The notes under the pieces: model-generated
Told to the model about the DNA's origin: nothing
Seen by the model: only the letters and a program-made list of their open reading frames with translations
Database searches by the model: none
Shown: piece after piece, positions 9,383 through 20,028 of the stretch
Layout: every line of letters begins with the position of its first letter
How positions within the stretch are numbered: position 1 is the stretch's first letter
Position numbers and translations under genes: made by a program
DNA from: Streptomyces thinghirensis
GTDB taxonomy: Bacteria > Actinomycetota > Actinomycetia > Streptomycetales > Streptomycetaceae
Assembly (NCBI GenBank): GCA_021502835.1
Contig: JAKFGP010000028.1
Span: forward strand, 82,442 to 146,441
DNA length: 64,000 nucleotides
Direction: 5' to 3'

Positions 9383-9457
9383 GCACGCGAGTCTGGCACG
9401 CGCCACTGACACTCCGTCCGACCTTTTCCGTGGCGACTCGACACCTGGTCGTAACAG

Positions 9458-9500
9458 ATTCCGTCGCGTAACCAAATGGCAACAACGGAATCACTTGTTG
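9458..9500. promoter_or_regulatory. Overlapping inverted repeats before the second aldehyde dehydrogenase
   Basis: ATTCCGT at 9458-9464 pairs with ACGGAAT at 9485-9491, and CAACAA at 9480-9485 pairs with TTGTTG at 9495-9500. They sit in the A/T-rich part of the 205-bp divergent gap between NADAR and the dehydrogenase, where a regulator of the polyamine operon could bind. Inferred from position only. Confidence 0.4.
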
Positions 9501-9587
9501 GAGGCCTAGTGCTCTGTCAGGATCGGCACTCACATCGAGCCTGAGCCACGCCGGCCCCCGTCACGGGGGAGACCGAGGAGAGCCGAC

Positions 9588-11122
9588 ATGCACAACCCGG
9601 GCAACGCCACCCCGGACCGATTCCCGGCCCAGGACCGCTTCGCGGACGGGGCCCAGTACATCGCGGGCCGTCTGACGAAGGGCACCTCCGGACGTACGCA
9701 CACGGTCGTCGACCCGGCGACCGGTGAGGACGTCCTCACCTACGAACTCGCCGGTGCCGACGACGTCGACGCGGCCGTCGCCGCCGCCCGGGAGGCGTTC
9801 CCCGGTTGGGCCGGCGCCACCCCCGGCGAGCGCTCCGACGCCCTGCACCGGTTCGCCGCCGTGCTCGCCGACCGTGCCGAGGACTTCGCCCGCGCCGAGT
9901 CCCTGCAGTGCGGGAAGCCGCTGAAGCTGACCCGTGAGTTCGACGTGCCGGGCACGATCGACAACGCGGCCTTCTTCGCCGGTGCCGCCCGGCACCTCCA
10001 GGGCCAGTCGGCGGGGGAGTACTCCGGCGACCACACCTCGTACGTGCGCCGCGAGCCGATCGGCGTCGTCGGGTCCATCGCACCCTGGAACTACCCCCTC
10101 CAGATGGCCGCCTGGAAGATCCTCCCGGCGATCGCCGCGGGCAACACCATCGTGCTGAAGCCCGCCGAGATCACCCCGCTGACCTCCCTGATGTTCGCCC
10201 AGGCCGCGACCGAGGCCGGCATCCCGGACGGCGTCATCAACATCGTCACCGGCACGGGGAGGAGGCGGGCGAGCACCTCGTGGGCCACCCGGACGTCGCC
10301 ATGACCTCCTTCACCGGCTCCACCGCCGTCGGCAAGCGCGTCGCCGAGGTCGCCACCGCCACCGTCAAGCGCCTGCACCTGGAGCTGGGCGGCAAGGCGC
10401 CCTTCCTCGTATTCGACGACGCCGACCTCGACGCCGCCGTCAACGGCGCGGTCGCGGGGGCGCTCATCAACACCGGCCAGGACTGCACGGCCGCCACGCG
10501 CGCGTACGTGCAGCGGCCCCTGTACGAGGCGTTCGTCGAGAAGACCGCCGCCCTCATGGACACCGTCCGGGTCGGTGACCCGTTCGCCCCGGGCACCGAC
10601 CTCGGACCGCTGGTCAGCCACGTCCAGCGGGACCGCGTCGCCGGCTTCGTCGACCGGGCTCGCTCCTACGCGCGCGTGGTGACCGGCGGTGAGGCACCGC
10701 AGGGCGACCTGAAGGACGGTGCCTACTACCGGCCCACCCTCATCGCCGACACCGCGCAGGACAGCGAGGTCGTCCAGTCCGAGATCTTCGGGCCGGTCCT
10801 GGTCGTCCTGCCCTTCGACACCGACGACGAGGGCATCCGGCTGGCCAACGACACGCCGTACGGACTGGCCGCCTCGGCGTGGAGCCGGGACGTGTACCGG
10901 GCGAACCGCGCCACCCGCGAGATCAAGGCGGGCTGCGTGTGGATCAACGACCACATCCCGATCATCAGCGAGATGCCGCACGGCGGATACAAGGCGTCCG
11001 GCTTCGGCAAGGACATGTCCGCCTACTCCTTCGAGGAGTACACGCAGGTCGAGCACGTCATGTTCGACAACACCGCGGTGGCGGCCAAGGACTGGCACCG
11101 CACCGTCTTCGGGGACCGATAG
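9588..11122 (+). CDS. Gamma-aminobutyraldehyde dehydrogenase (second copy)
   Basis: ALDH enzyme expected to convert 4-aminobutyraldehyde to GABA. The ATG at 9588 follows GAGGAG. Signatures: GSIAPWNYPLQMAAWKI, LKPAEITPLTS, FTGSTAVGKRV, HLELGGKAPFLVFDDADL with the catalytic Glu, INTGQDCTAATRAYV with the catalytic Cys, SEIFGPVLVVLPF and WINDHIPIISEMPHGGYKAS. About 511 codons; only one clear frame break, near 10255. It is followed after 54 bp by potD-A-B-C and an amine oxidase, placing it in putrescine catabolism. It is very similar to the enzyme at 295 and occupies the same position relative to a PotD gene. Confidence 0.9.
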
Positions 11123-11176
11123 CCACAACGAAGGCCGCCGACCACGGCCGACCCACCCGAAAGGGCAACCACGCGC

Positions 11177-12425
11177 ATGAGGCAGTACGAGCCCGACCGC
11201 CTGTCCCCGGCCCGAGTGGCCGCCATGCGGCGCAGTTTCACCAGCGGCAGGGCCGCCCCTCACCCGCCGCTCACTACTGCGCGCCTCCGCGGGTGGCGCG
11301 CTCGCGGTCGGCGGACTCGGGACGCTGAGCGCCTGCGGCATCCCGGCGGCCGGCAAGACCGAGGGCGGTGTCTCCGCCGAGGACCGGTCGAAGGAGGAGA
11401 AGGAGGTCTCCTTCTCCAACGGACCGAGTACATGGATGTCGACGACAGCGGCAACCGGCATCCGACACTGGACGCGTTCACCAAGCGCACCGGCGTCAAG
11501 GTCAAGTACACCGAGGACATCAACGACAACAGCGAGTTCTTCGGCAAGATCCAGCCGCAGCTCGCCGCGGGCCAGGAGACCGGACGCGACATCATCGTCC
11601 TCACCGACTGGCTGGCCGCCCGGCTGATCCGTCCTCGGCTGGGTCCAGAAACTGGACCCGGCCAACCTGCCGCACGCCTTTGCCAATCTGTCGCCCCAGT
11701 TCCGCGACGTCGACTGGGACCCGGGTCGCGCCTATTCCTACCCCTGGCAGGGCATCTCGACCGTCATCGCCTACAACAAGAAGGCGCTGGACGGCATCGA
11801 GGTCAAGACGGTCTCCGACCTGCTCGACAACCCGAAGCTCAAGGGACGCGTCGGCTTCCTCACCGAGATGCGCGACACCGTCGGCATGATGCTGCTGGAC
11901 ATGGGCAAGGACCCGGGCCGTTTCTCCGACGACGACTACGACGCGGCGATCGCCCGCCTCCAGAAGGGCGTCGACCGCGCCAGATACGCCGCTTCCACCG
12001 GCAACGACTACACCGCCGACATCACCAAGGGCGACTTCGCGGCCTGTCTGGCCTGGGCCGGGGACGTCGTCCAGCTCAAGGCGGACAACCCGGACGTCGA
12101 CTTCGTCATCCCGGACAGCGGGTACATCACGTCGAGCGACAACATGCTGATCCCCAACAAGGCGCGGCACAAGACGAACGCCGAACGGCTCATGGACTAC
12201 TACTACGAGCCGGGCCCGGCCGCGCAGCTCGCCGCCTACATCAACTACGTCTGTCCCGTCGAGGGCGTGAAGGCGGAACTTGCGAAGATCGACGAGGACG
12301 CGGCGAACAACCCGCTGATCATTCCCGACAAGGCCATGCAGGCCCAGTCCCGTGCCTTCCGCTCACTGAGCCCGAAGGAAGAGACGGCCTACGAAGAAAA
12401 GTTCGCGAAGCTCACTGGGGCGTGA
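11177..12425 (+). CDS. potD: Spermidine/putrescine ABC transporter substrate-binding protein
   Basis: Extracellular lipoprotein that captures polyamines for PotABC. Starts [20 protein letters not shown]; a signal with [18 protein letters not shown] and the lipobox LSAC is recovered after a break near 11265. Family features: [92 protein letters not shown] and [11 protein letters not shown]. About 416 codons. Frame breaks near 11265, 11425 and 11630. Its TGA overlaps the GTG of potA (GTGA), indicating translational coupling. It resembles the orphan PotD at 1942 throughout. Confidence 0.92.
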
Positions 12426-13606
12426 CGACGATGAATACGACGAAGGCTCAGCCAGACGCGACGGAGCACAGCGGCGACGTCCGCCTCTCCCGGGATCAGC
12501 AAGACCTACGGCTCTTCACCGCCGTGCACCCGCTCGACCTGACCGTGCCCCAGGGTTCCTCCTTCGCCCTGCTCGGCGCCTCCGGCTGCGGCAAGACCAC
12601 AACCCTGCGCATGATCGCCGGACTGGAGGAGCCCAGTGGGGGCACCGTCCACCTCGGCGACCAGGACGTGACCGCCCTCCCGCCGTACAAGCGGCCCGTG
12701 AACACGGTCTTCCAGTCCTACGCCCTCTTCCCGCACCTCGACATCTTCGAGAACGTCGCCTCGGCCTGCGCCGGCGCGGCATCAAGAGCGTGAAGAAGCA
12801 GGTCGGGGAGATGCTCGACCTCGTTCAGCTCGGCGAGCAGGCACGCAAGAAGCCGCACCAGCTCTCCGGCGGCCAGCAGCAGCGCGTCGCGGTCGCCCGC
12901 GCCCTGATCAACCACCCCAAGGTGCTGCTCCTCGACGAACCGCTCGGCGCCCTCGACCTCAAGCTGCGCCGTCAGATGCAGCTGGAGCTCAAGCGCATCC
13001 AGACCGAGGTCGGCATCACCTTCGTACACGTCACGCACGACCAGGAGGAGGCCATGACCATGGCCGACCAGGTCGCCGTGATGAACGCCGGCCGGGTCGA
13101 GCAACTGGGCGCCCCCGCCGACCTGTACGAGAACCCGCAGACCACCTTCGTCGCCAACTTCCTCGGCACCTCCAACCTCATCGAGGCCGAGGTCGACGCC
13201 CGCAGCGGCGGCAGTGACGACGTCGTGGTGAAGGCGGCCGGCGACAAGCTGGTCCTGCCCGGCGCCCGCTGTTCCGCGCCGGCCCTGGCGGGCGGCAAGG
13301 TGCTGGTCGGCGTACGCCCGGAGAAGATCAGCCTCACCCACGCAGACGACGCCGGCTCCATCCCCGAGGGCCGCAACCGCATCACCGGCAAGATCAGCAG
13401 CACCAGCTTCATCGGCGTCTCCACGCAGTACGTGGTCGACTGCGCGGCCTATCCCGAGTTCGAGGTGTACGCGCAGAACATCGACCGCGACGCCCCGCCT
13501 CGCGCCCGGCGCCGACGTCGTCCTGCACTGGAACCCGGCTCACACCTTCGGTCTGGGCGCCGACCAGGACATCGACGCGGGCGTCGCCGAGGGCGAGGCC
13601 GCCTGA
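12422..13606 (+). CDS. potA: Spermidine/putrescine ABC transporter ATPase
   Basis: ATP-hydrolysing subunit of the polyamine importer. Walker [22 protein letters not shown]-loop [13 protein letters not shown], signature [15 protein letters not shown], Walker [18 protein letters not shown] and switch His [18 protein letters not shown], followed by a TOBE-like C-terminal domain ([10 protein letters not shown]). The GTG at 12422 overlaps potD; ATG 12431 (MNTTKAQ) is an alternative. About 395 codons, normal. Frame breaks near 12500-12515, 12775 and 13495. TGA overlaps the ATG of potB. Confidence 0.93.
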
Positions 13607-14534
13607 TGTCCACCCTCACCGAGCGCCACCGCCGCTGTCCCCGACCGCACCGGAGAGGAAGCCGCCGCGCAAGCGGGGCCGCTGGACGCCGTACTGGCTG
13701 CTGCTGCCCGGCATCCTGTGGCTGGTCGTCTTCTTCGCGGCGCCGATGATCTACCAGGCCTCCACGTCCGTGCAGACGGGCTCCCTGGAGGAGGGCTACA
13801 AGGTCACCTGGCACTTCGCCACCTACTGGGACGCGCTGTCCGAGTACTGGCCGCAGTTCCTGCGCTCGGTCGCCTACGCCGCCTCCGCGACCGTGCTGTG
13901 CCTGGTGCTCGGCTATCCGCTCGCCTACCTGATCGCCTTCCGCGCGGGCCGCTGGCGCAACCTGATCATGATCCTGGTGATCGCGCCCTTCTTCACCAGC
14001 TTCCTGATCCGCACCCTGGCCTGGAAGACGATCCTCGCGGACGGCGGGCCGGTCGTCGGCGCCCTGAACACGCTGCACGTCCTGGACGTCACCAGCTGGC
14101 TCGGCTGGACGGCCGGCGACCGCGTGCTGGCCACCCCTCGCGGTGGTCTGCGGTCTGACGTACAACTTCCTGCCCTTCATGATCCTGCCGCTGTACACGT
14201 CGCTGGAGCGCATCGACGGTCGGCTGCACGAGGCGGCGGGGGACCTGTACCGCGAGGCCCTCCACGGTCTTCCGGAAGGTCACCTTCCCGCTGTCGATGC
14301 CGGGCGTCGTCTCCGAAACCCTGCTCACCTTCATCCCGGCGACCGGCGACTACGTCAACGCGTCCCTGCTGGGTTCCGCCGACACCGGCATGATCGGCAA
14401 TGTGATCCAGTCCCAGTTCCTGCGGGTGCTGGACTATCCGACGGCGGCGGCGCTCTCCTTCATTCCTGATGGCCGCGATTCTCGCCATGGTCACTATCTA
14501 CATTCGCAAGTCCGGGACGGAGGATCTGGTTTAG
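13606..14534 (+). CDS. potB: Spermidine/putrescine ABC transporter permease PotB
   Basis: Inner-membrane channel subunit. Hydrophobic segments include [41 protein letters not shown] and [20 protein letters not shown]. The cytoplasmic EAA-like loop ([11 protein letters not shown] then [16 protein letters not shown]) contacts PotA. Ends [11 protein letters not shown]. About 309 codons. Breaks near 13640, 14135, 14265 and 14465. It abuts potC, whose ATG follows the TAG without spacing. Confidence 0.9.
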
Positions 14535-15353
14535 ATGGCCTTCGTCAACTGGTTCAGGCGCAATCTGGTCGTGATCGCCGGACTGCTGACGCTCGCTTAT
14601 TTCCTGCTGCCCAACGTCATCGTCACGGTGTTCTCGTTCAACAAACCGAACGGGCGCTTCAACTACGAATGGCAGCAGTTCTCCACGGACGCCTGGAAGG
14701 ACCCGTGCGGTGTCGCCGGGCTGTGCGGCTCCCTGTCGCTGAGCCTCCAGATCGCCTTCTGGGCGACGCTCGGCGCCACCGCTCTCGGCACGGCGATCGC
14801 CTTCGCGCTGGTCCGCGCTACCGCTTCCGGGCACGCGGCGCGATCAACTCGCTGATCTTCCTGCCGATGGCGATGCCCGAGGTCGTGATGGCCGCCTCGC
14901 TGCTCACCCTGTTCCTCAACATGGGCGCTCAGCTGGGCTTCTGGACGATCCTGATCGCCCACATCATGTTCTGCCTCAGCTTCGTCGTGACGGCCGTCAA
15001 GGCGCGCGTGATGTCGATGGACCCGAGGCTGGAGCAGGCGGCGCAGGACCTGTACGCCGGTCCCTTCCAGACCTTCGTCCGGGTCACGCTCCCCATCGCC
15101 GCCCCCGGCATCGCCGCCGGCGCGCTGCTCGCCTTCGCGCTCTCCTTCGACGATTTCATCATCACGAACTTCAACGCGGGTTCCACCGTCACGTTCCCCC
15201 ATGTTCGTCTGGGGATCGGCCCAGCGCGGAACGCCCGTTCAGATCAACGTCGTCGGTACGGCCATGTTCGTCATCGCCGTACTGTTCGTTCTGGCCTCCA
15301 TGGTCATCGGCAACCGCCGAAATCGCCGCAAGGCAAACGCACCAGTGCAGTAG
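14535..15353 (+). CDS. potC: Spermidine/putrescine ABC transporter permease PotC
   Basis: Second membrane subunit of the polyamine importer. Starts MAFVNWFRRNLVVIAGLLTL; the motif NKPNGRFNYEWQQFS after the first helix is typical of PotC. The EAA loop is LEQAAQDLYAGPFQTFVRVTLPIAAPGI, followed by LSFDDFIITNFNAG. About 272 codons. Breaks near 14815 and 15200. The oxidase gene follows 23 bp later with a GGAG site. Confidence 0.9.
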
Positions 15354-15376
15354 TACATCAGTAGGGAGTTGAAATC

Positions 15377-16809
15377 ATGGCCCCGAGTGCCATGAGCCGC
15401 AGCAACGACTGGACGAAATCCCTTTCCGACGCCCAGCCGGTCGCGTACTGGCTGGACGACCCCGGCCGCCCTCGCCCGCAGCCCGCCCTGACCGGCGCCG
15501 ACACCTGCGACCTGCTGGTCGTCGGCGGCGGCTACAGCTGGACTGTGGACCGCCCTGATCGCCAAGGAGCGCGACCCGGGGCGGGACGTGGTGCTGCTGG
15601 AGGGCCGCGAGGTGGGCTGGGCCGCCTCCGGCCGCAACGGCGGGTTCTGCGCCGCCTCCCTCACCCACGGCCTGTCCAACGGCCTTCACCCGCTGGCCGG
15701 ACGAGATCCACCGGCTGGAGGAGCTGGGCGCCCGCAACCTCGACGAGATCGAGGCGGCGGTCGCCCGCCACTCCCTCGACTGCGACTTCGAACGCACCGG
15801 CGGGATCGACGTCGCGACCGAGGAGTACCAGGCCCGGGAGCTGAAGGACTGGTACGAGGAGATCCGCGCCAGGGCCCCGCCGACGGCGTCGAGTACCCTG
15901 GACGCCGAGGCCGTACGGGAACAGGTCGACTCCCCGACCTTCCGCGCGGGCCTGTTCGACCGCCGCGGCGTGGCCATGGTCAACCCCGCCAAGCTCGCCT
16001 GGGGCCTCAAGCGCGCCTGCCTCGACCCTCGGCGTCCGCGTCCACGAGAACACCCCGGCGCTCACCCTGAAGCCGTACGGCGCCGGCGCGGCCGTACGCA
16101 CCCCGTACGGCGGCGTCCGCGCCCGCACGGTCGCGCTCGGCACCAACATCTTCCCGAACCTGGTCAGGCGGGTGCGCTCGTACACCGTCCCGGTCTACGA
16201 CTACGCCCTGATGACCGAGCCGCTCACCGACGCGCAGCTCGCGTCGATCGGCTGGCAGAACCGGCAGGGCCTCGGGGACAGCGCCAACCAGTTCCACTAC
16301 TTCCGGCTGTCCTCCGACAACCGGATCCTGTGGGGCGGCTACGACGCGATCTACCCGTACGGCGGCCGGGTGCGCGCCGAGTACGACGACCGCCCGGAGA
16401 CCTACGCCAAGCTCGCCGGGCACTTCTTCACCTGCTTCCCGCAACTGGAGGGCGTCCGCTTCACGCACGCCTGGGGCGGCGCGATCGACACCTGCTCGCG
16501 CTTCTCGGCGTTCTTCGGCACCGCGCACCAGGGCAAGGTGGCGTACGCGGCCGGGGTACACCGGCCTCGGTGTGGGCGCCACCCGGTTCGGCGCCGAGGT
16601 GATGCTCGACCTGCTGTCGGGCGGAGCGCACCGAGCGCACCGAACTGGAGATGGTCCTCAGGAAGCCGTTGCCGTTCCCGCCCGGCCCTTCGCCTGGACC
16701 GGCATCGCGCTCACCAAGTGGTCGCTGGCCCGCGCGGACGCGCACGGCCGGCCGGCGCAACCTGTGGCTGCGGACCATGGACGAGCTGGGGCTCGGCTTC
16801 GACAGTTGA
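15377..16809 (+). CDS. FAD-dependent amine oxidoreductase (gamma-glutamylputrescine oxidase / DAO type)
   Basis: DadA/PuuB-type flavoprotein, expected to oxidise putrescine or gamma-glutamylputrescine to the aldehyde used by the adjacent dehydrogenase. The dinucleotide-binding stretch is TCDLLVVGGGYSW, then VVLLEGREVGWAASGRNGGF, typical for the DAO family. Later: TGGIDVATEEYQARELKDWY, PAKLAWGLKRA, YALMTEPLTDAQLASIGWQNR, ILWGGYDAIYPYGG and FTHAWGGAIDTCSRF. About 477 codons. Breaks near 15545, 15700, 15880, 16030, 16555 and 16625. No glutamylputrescine synthetase is in the window, so whether the substrate is free or glutamylated putrescine is open. Confidence 0.85.
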
Positions 16810-16949
16810 GCCGCGTACCGTCGCGCGGGCGTGTGACCCGGTCACCCCAACGAGGCGCCGCGTGAACCGCGTAATGCCTGCCGGGAGACCTCCCTCTCCC
16901 CTCGTGACGCACCCCGCGTCCACGAGTGAGAGGAGAGGTCTTCCACCTG

Positions 16950-17418
16950 GTGCGAAGACGGCGGTCGCGTGGCTGGCATCCGTCGCACCGGATCGGAGTC
17001 CTGCCGGCGCGGAATGGGAGCGCAACCCTGGGAGTCGCGCTGCTGCCCGCCGGCAAGGCCTGGGACGTGCTCATCCTGCCGGGCAGGCTCGGCTGTCCGA
17101 CCCCTCGACGTGCTCTTCCGCGTCCTGGACCAACCCGGCCCGGTGCTCGCCGACTTCGGGACGGCGCGCACGGGCTTCCTCGTGCCGGCCGGCGCGGCGT
17201 CCCGCTGGCTTGGCACCGGGATCCGCACGGCGGGGCTCGGTACCTCGATCGTGGTGCCGTACCCGGCGGCTCCGGCGTACCCGGCGCGCCGGTCGTCCGG
17301 CGGAGTCCGCTGGCTGATCCCGCCGGACGGGACCGGCACCCTCACCGATCCGTCGCTCCTCGAACTGGCCATGCACGAGGCGGCGGCGACTCTGGCGGTG
17401 GAGGGCGGCGGCGGGTGA
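16950..17418 (+). CDS. Conserved Streptomyces hypothetical protein (DNA primase/polymerase-like leader family)
   Basis: Start taken at GTG 16950 (VRRRRSRGWHPSHRIGVLPA); GTG 16926 is possible. Continues VALLPAGKAWDVLILPGRLG, then in another frame LDVLFRVLDQPGPVLADFG, FLVPAGAASRWLGTGIRTAG and GGVRWLIPPDGTGTLTDPSL. I recognise this as a small family common in Streptomyces that resembles the N-terminal part of bifunctional primase/polymerase proteins, but no catalytic domain is present and no function can be given. About 156 codons, one break near 17095. Confidence 0.6.
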
Positions 17419-17430
17419 GTGCGCGAGGGG

Positions 17431-17459
17431 TTGACAACGGAATTGGTCTGGACCAAGTT
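17431..17459 (+). promoter_or_regulatory. Chitinase promoter with DasR-type (dre) palindrome
   Basis: TTGACA at 17431-17436 is an ideal -35 box. Immediately downstream, ATTGGTCTGGACCAAG at 17442-17457 matches 12 of 16 positions of the DasR consensus ACTGGTCTAGACCACT and is itself nearly palindromic. Its place between -35 and the start would let the GlcNAc-responsive repressor DasR control the chitinase, as known for other Streptomyces chitinase genes. Confidence 0.72.
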
Positions 17460-17504
17460 GGGCGCGCTCCACCCTCCTCATCTCCCCCATGTCCGGAGGC
17501 ACTT

Positions 17505-19329
17505 GTGGAACGCTCCAGACCGCTCGCCCGTCGCCCCCTCGTCACACTGCTCACCGCCGCCGCGCTCGCCGCGTCCGGTATGACCGCGCTCTCGTCGGCC
17601 GCCCGTGAGGCCGACGCGGACCTCGCCCGCAACGGCGGCTTCGAGTCCGCCCTGGACGGCTGGACCTGCACGGCGGGCACGACCGTGACCTCGCCCGTCC
17701 GCAGCGGACACCGCGGCCCTGAAAGCCACCCCGGCGGGCGCCGACAACGCCCGCTGCGCGCGAGACGGTGTCCGTGAAACCGGATTCCCAGTACACCCTG
17801 TCCGGCCACGTCCGCGGCACCTACGTCTACCTCGGCGCGAGCGGCACCGGCACCACCGACGTCTCCACCTGGGCCCAGTCCGCCCCCGACTGGCGGCAGC
17901 TCACCACCACCTTCCGCACCGGCCCGTCCACCACCAGGGTCACGATCTACACCCACGGCTGGTACGGCACCGGTGCCACCACGCCGACGACATCTCGCTG
18001 ACCGGCCCGGGCGGGGAGACGGGTCAGCCCGTCGGCCCCCGGCGGTCTGACGACCGGCTCCGTCACCTCCTCCAGCGTCGCCCTGTCCTGGTCACCCGTC
18101 CCGGGCGCCACGAGCTACGCCGTCTACCGCGACGGCGCCAAGGTCCGCACGGTCACCGGCACCTCCACCACCGTCACCGGCCTGACCCCCTCGACGGCGT
18201 ACGCCTTCAGGTCGCCGCGGTCAACGACGCGGGTGAGTCCGGCGCGGTCGGCCACGGTCACGGCGACCACCACGGAGGGCTCGGACGGCGGCGGGGGCTC
18301 CGGACCTTCCGGCCCCACGCCCTGGTCGCGCTACCTCCACGCCAGTTTCGCCAACGGCTCCGGCTGTACGAGGATGGCCGACGTACCCGACAGCTGGGAC
18401 GTCATCGACCCGCCTTCGGCGGAGCCCGACCTCGGTCACCTCCGGCGACATCCGCTTCGAGCGCTGCCCGGTCGCCGAGTGCTCGAACGTGGAGTCCGAC
18501 GCCGAGTTCAAGGCGGCGATCAGGGCTGCAAGCAGGCGGCCGGCAAGAAGGTGCTGATCTCCATCGGAGGTCAGAACGGCCAGGTGCAGCTCACCACGAC
18601 CGTCGCCCGCGACAAGTTCGTCTCGTCCGTCTCCGCGATCATCGACGAGTACGGCCTCCGACGGCCTCGACATCGACTTCGAGGGCCACTCGCTGTCCCT
18701 GAACGCCGACTTATACGGACTTCAGGAACCCGAAGACCCCGGTCATCGTCAACCTCATCTCGGCCCTGAAGACCCTGAAGGCGAAGTACGGCGACGACTT
18801 CGTGCTGATGATGGCCCCGGAGACCTTCTTCGTCCAACTCGGCTACCAGTACTACGGCACCGGCAAGTGGGGCGGCTGGGACCCGAGGGCGGGGGCGTAC
18901 CTGCCCGTGATCCACGCCCTGCGACGACGACCTGACCCTGCTGCACGTCCAGGACTACAACTCGGGCCCGATCATGGGCCTGGACAACCAGTACCACTCC
19001 ATGGGCGGCGCCGACTTCCACATCGCCATGACGGACAATGCTGCTCACCGGCTTCCCCGTCGCGGGCGACGCGGCCAACGTCTTCCCGCCCCTGCGCCCG
19101 GACCAGGTCGCCATCGGCATGCCGGCCTCCACCAACGCGGGCAACGGCCACGTCCCCCGGCCGAGGTGAATCGAGGCCCTGAACTGTCTGACCAAGAAGA
19201 CCGACTGCGGCTCCTACGCGACCCACGGCACCTGGCCGGCCCTGCGCGGCCCGATGACGTGGTCGATCAACTGGGACCGTCACTCGAACTGGGGAGTTCC
19301 AGAAGAACTTCGACGCGTACTTCGGGTGA
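17505..19329 (+). CDS. Secreted GH18 chitinase with carbohydrate-binding and Fn3 domains
   Basis: Hydrolyses beta-1,4-GlcNAc links in chitin outside the cell. The GTG at 17505 has GGAGG six bases upstream. Order of parts: signal peptide (TLLTAAALAASGMTALSSA), a carbohydrate-binding jelly-roll module (DLARNGGFESALDGWTCTAG to VTIYTHGWYGTG), a fibronectin type III domain (SSSVALSWSPVPGATSYAVY), a Gly/Ser linker (GSDGGGGSG), then the GH18 domain starting RYLHASFANGSGC. The active-site motif DGLDIDFEG is recovered across a break near 18660. Also KKVLISIGGQNG, MMAPETFFVQLGYQY, LHVQDYNSG and GPMTWSINWDRHS. About 608 codons. Breaks near 17710, 17770, 17985, 18040, 18210, 18415, 18535, 18710, 18920, 19040, 19160 and 19290. 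Confidence 0.92.
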
Positions 19330-20007
19330 CTGGCGGCGCGGTGCGGCCGGCCACCAGCGCGACCGCGGCCAGCAGCACCGCGCCCAGGCACCAGCTGGCC
19401 ACCACGTCCAGCGGCCAGTGGTAGCCCCGGCGCACCAGCCCGTAGGAGGCACCGAGGACGAGGACCGCGCAGAGCGCGACGAGCACACGGCGGACGGCCG
19501 GCGAGCGCAGCAGTCCGAGGAGCAGCAGCGTCGCCGCGCCGTACGCGACGACCGCGGTGGCGGTGTGACCGGAGGGTAGTAGCCGACGGCCGGCGGTACC
19601 GCCGGGGTGCCGGGGCGGTCGGTCCACGCCTTCAGCGGGGCGACCAGCGCCGGTACCAGGACCATCGCCAGCACTCCGGCGAGGCGGCAGCCACCAGCGG
19701 TCCCTGCCTCCGGCGCGGCCCTGCCACGCGACGTACGCCAGCGCGATGGCGAGGACGGGCCACGGCCACCTGCACGTTGCCGAGGTCGGCGAGCAGCTCG
19801 AGAGCCGGTCCGGGTGCACGAGCGCCCTGCTCAGCCGCTCGTCCGCCCCGATCAGCGGGCCGTCGGCGAGGACCTGCCAGGTGATCAGGGCGAAGAGGAG
19901 GACGGGCAGCGCGAGGAGGGCGAGCAGCGCACGAGGTGTGGGAAACCGGCATGACGCCCAGCTTCGCAGGCCCGCCGCCGCGTAGTCTCGCCGCCCGTGA
20001 CGACCAT
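19280..20007 (-). CDS. PAP2-family membrane phosphatase
   Basis: Type 2 phosphatidic acid phosphatase-like integral membrane protein. Start set at ATG 20007 (MVVTGGETTRR). First helix LLALLALPVLLFALITWQVL, later WPVLAIALAYVAWQG. The three PAP2 motifs are LKAWTDRPGTP (KxxxxxxRP), PSGHTATAVVAY and RRGYHWPLDVVA with the catalytic His. About 243 codons. Breaks near 19955, 19800, 19700 and 19590. The 3' end overlaps the chitinase end by about 50 bp; the 5' end is divergent from the TPR gene. Substrate unknown (phosphatidate or undecaprenyl pyrophosphate). Confidence 0.82.
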
Positions 20008-20028
20008 ACGAACGGCACGGGACAGCGA

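Noticed and set aside
8280..9509. Long plus-strand frame of about 409 codons through the 46-bp repeats, and matching minus-strand frames (GRKRQGDETRGG-type repeats)
   Set aside because: The frames exist only because the 46-bp unit cycles through all three phases; there is no ribosome binding site, codon bias is wrong, and they run into the NADAR gene on the other strand.
12422..13606. PotA as ATPase of the sugar importer
   Set aside because: It is translationally coupled to potD and potB and more than 25 kb away from the sugar genes; MsiK is the more likely partner.
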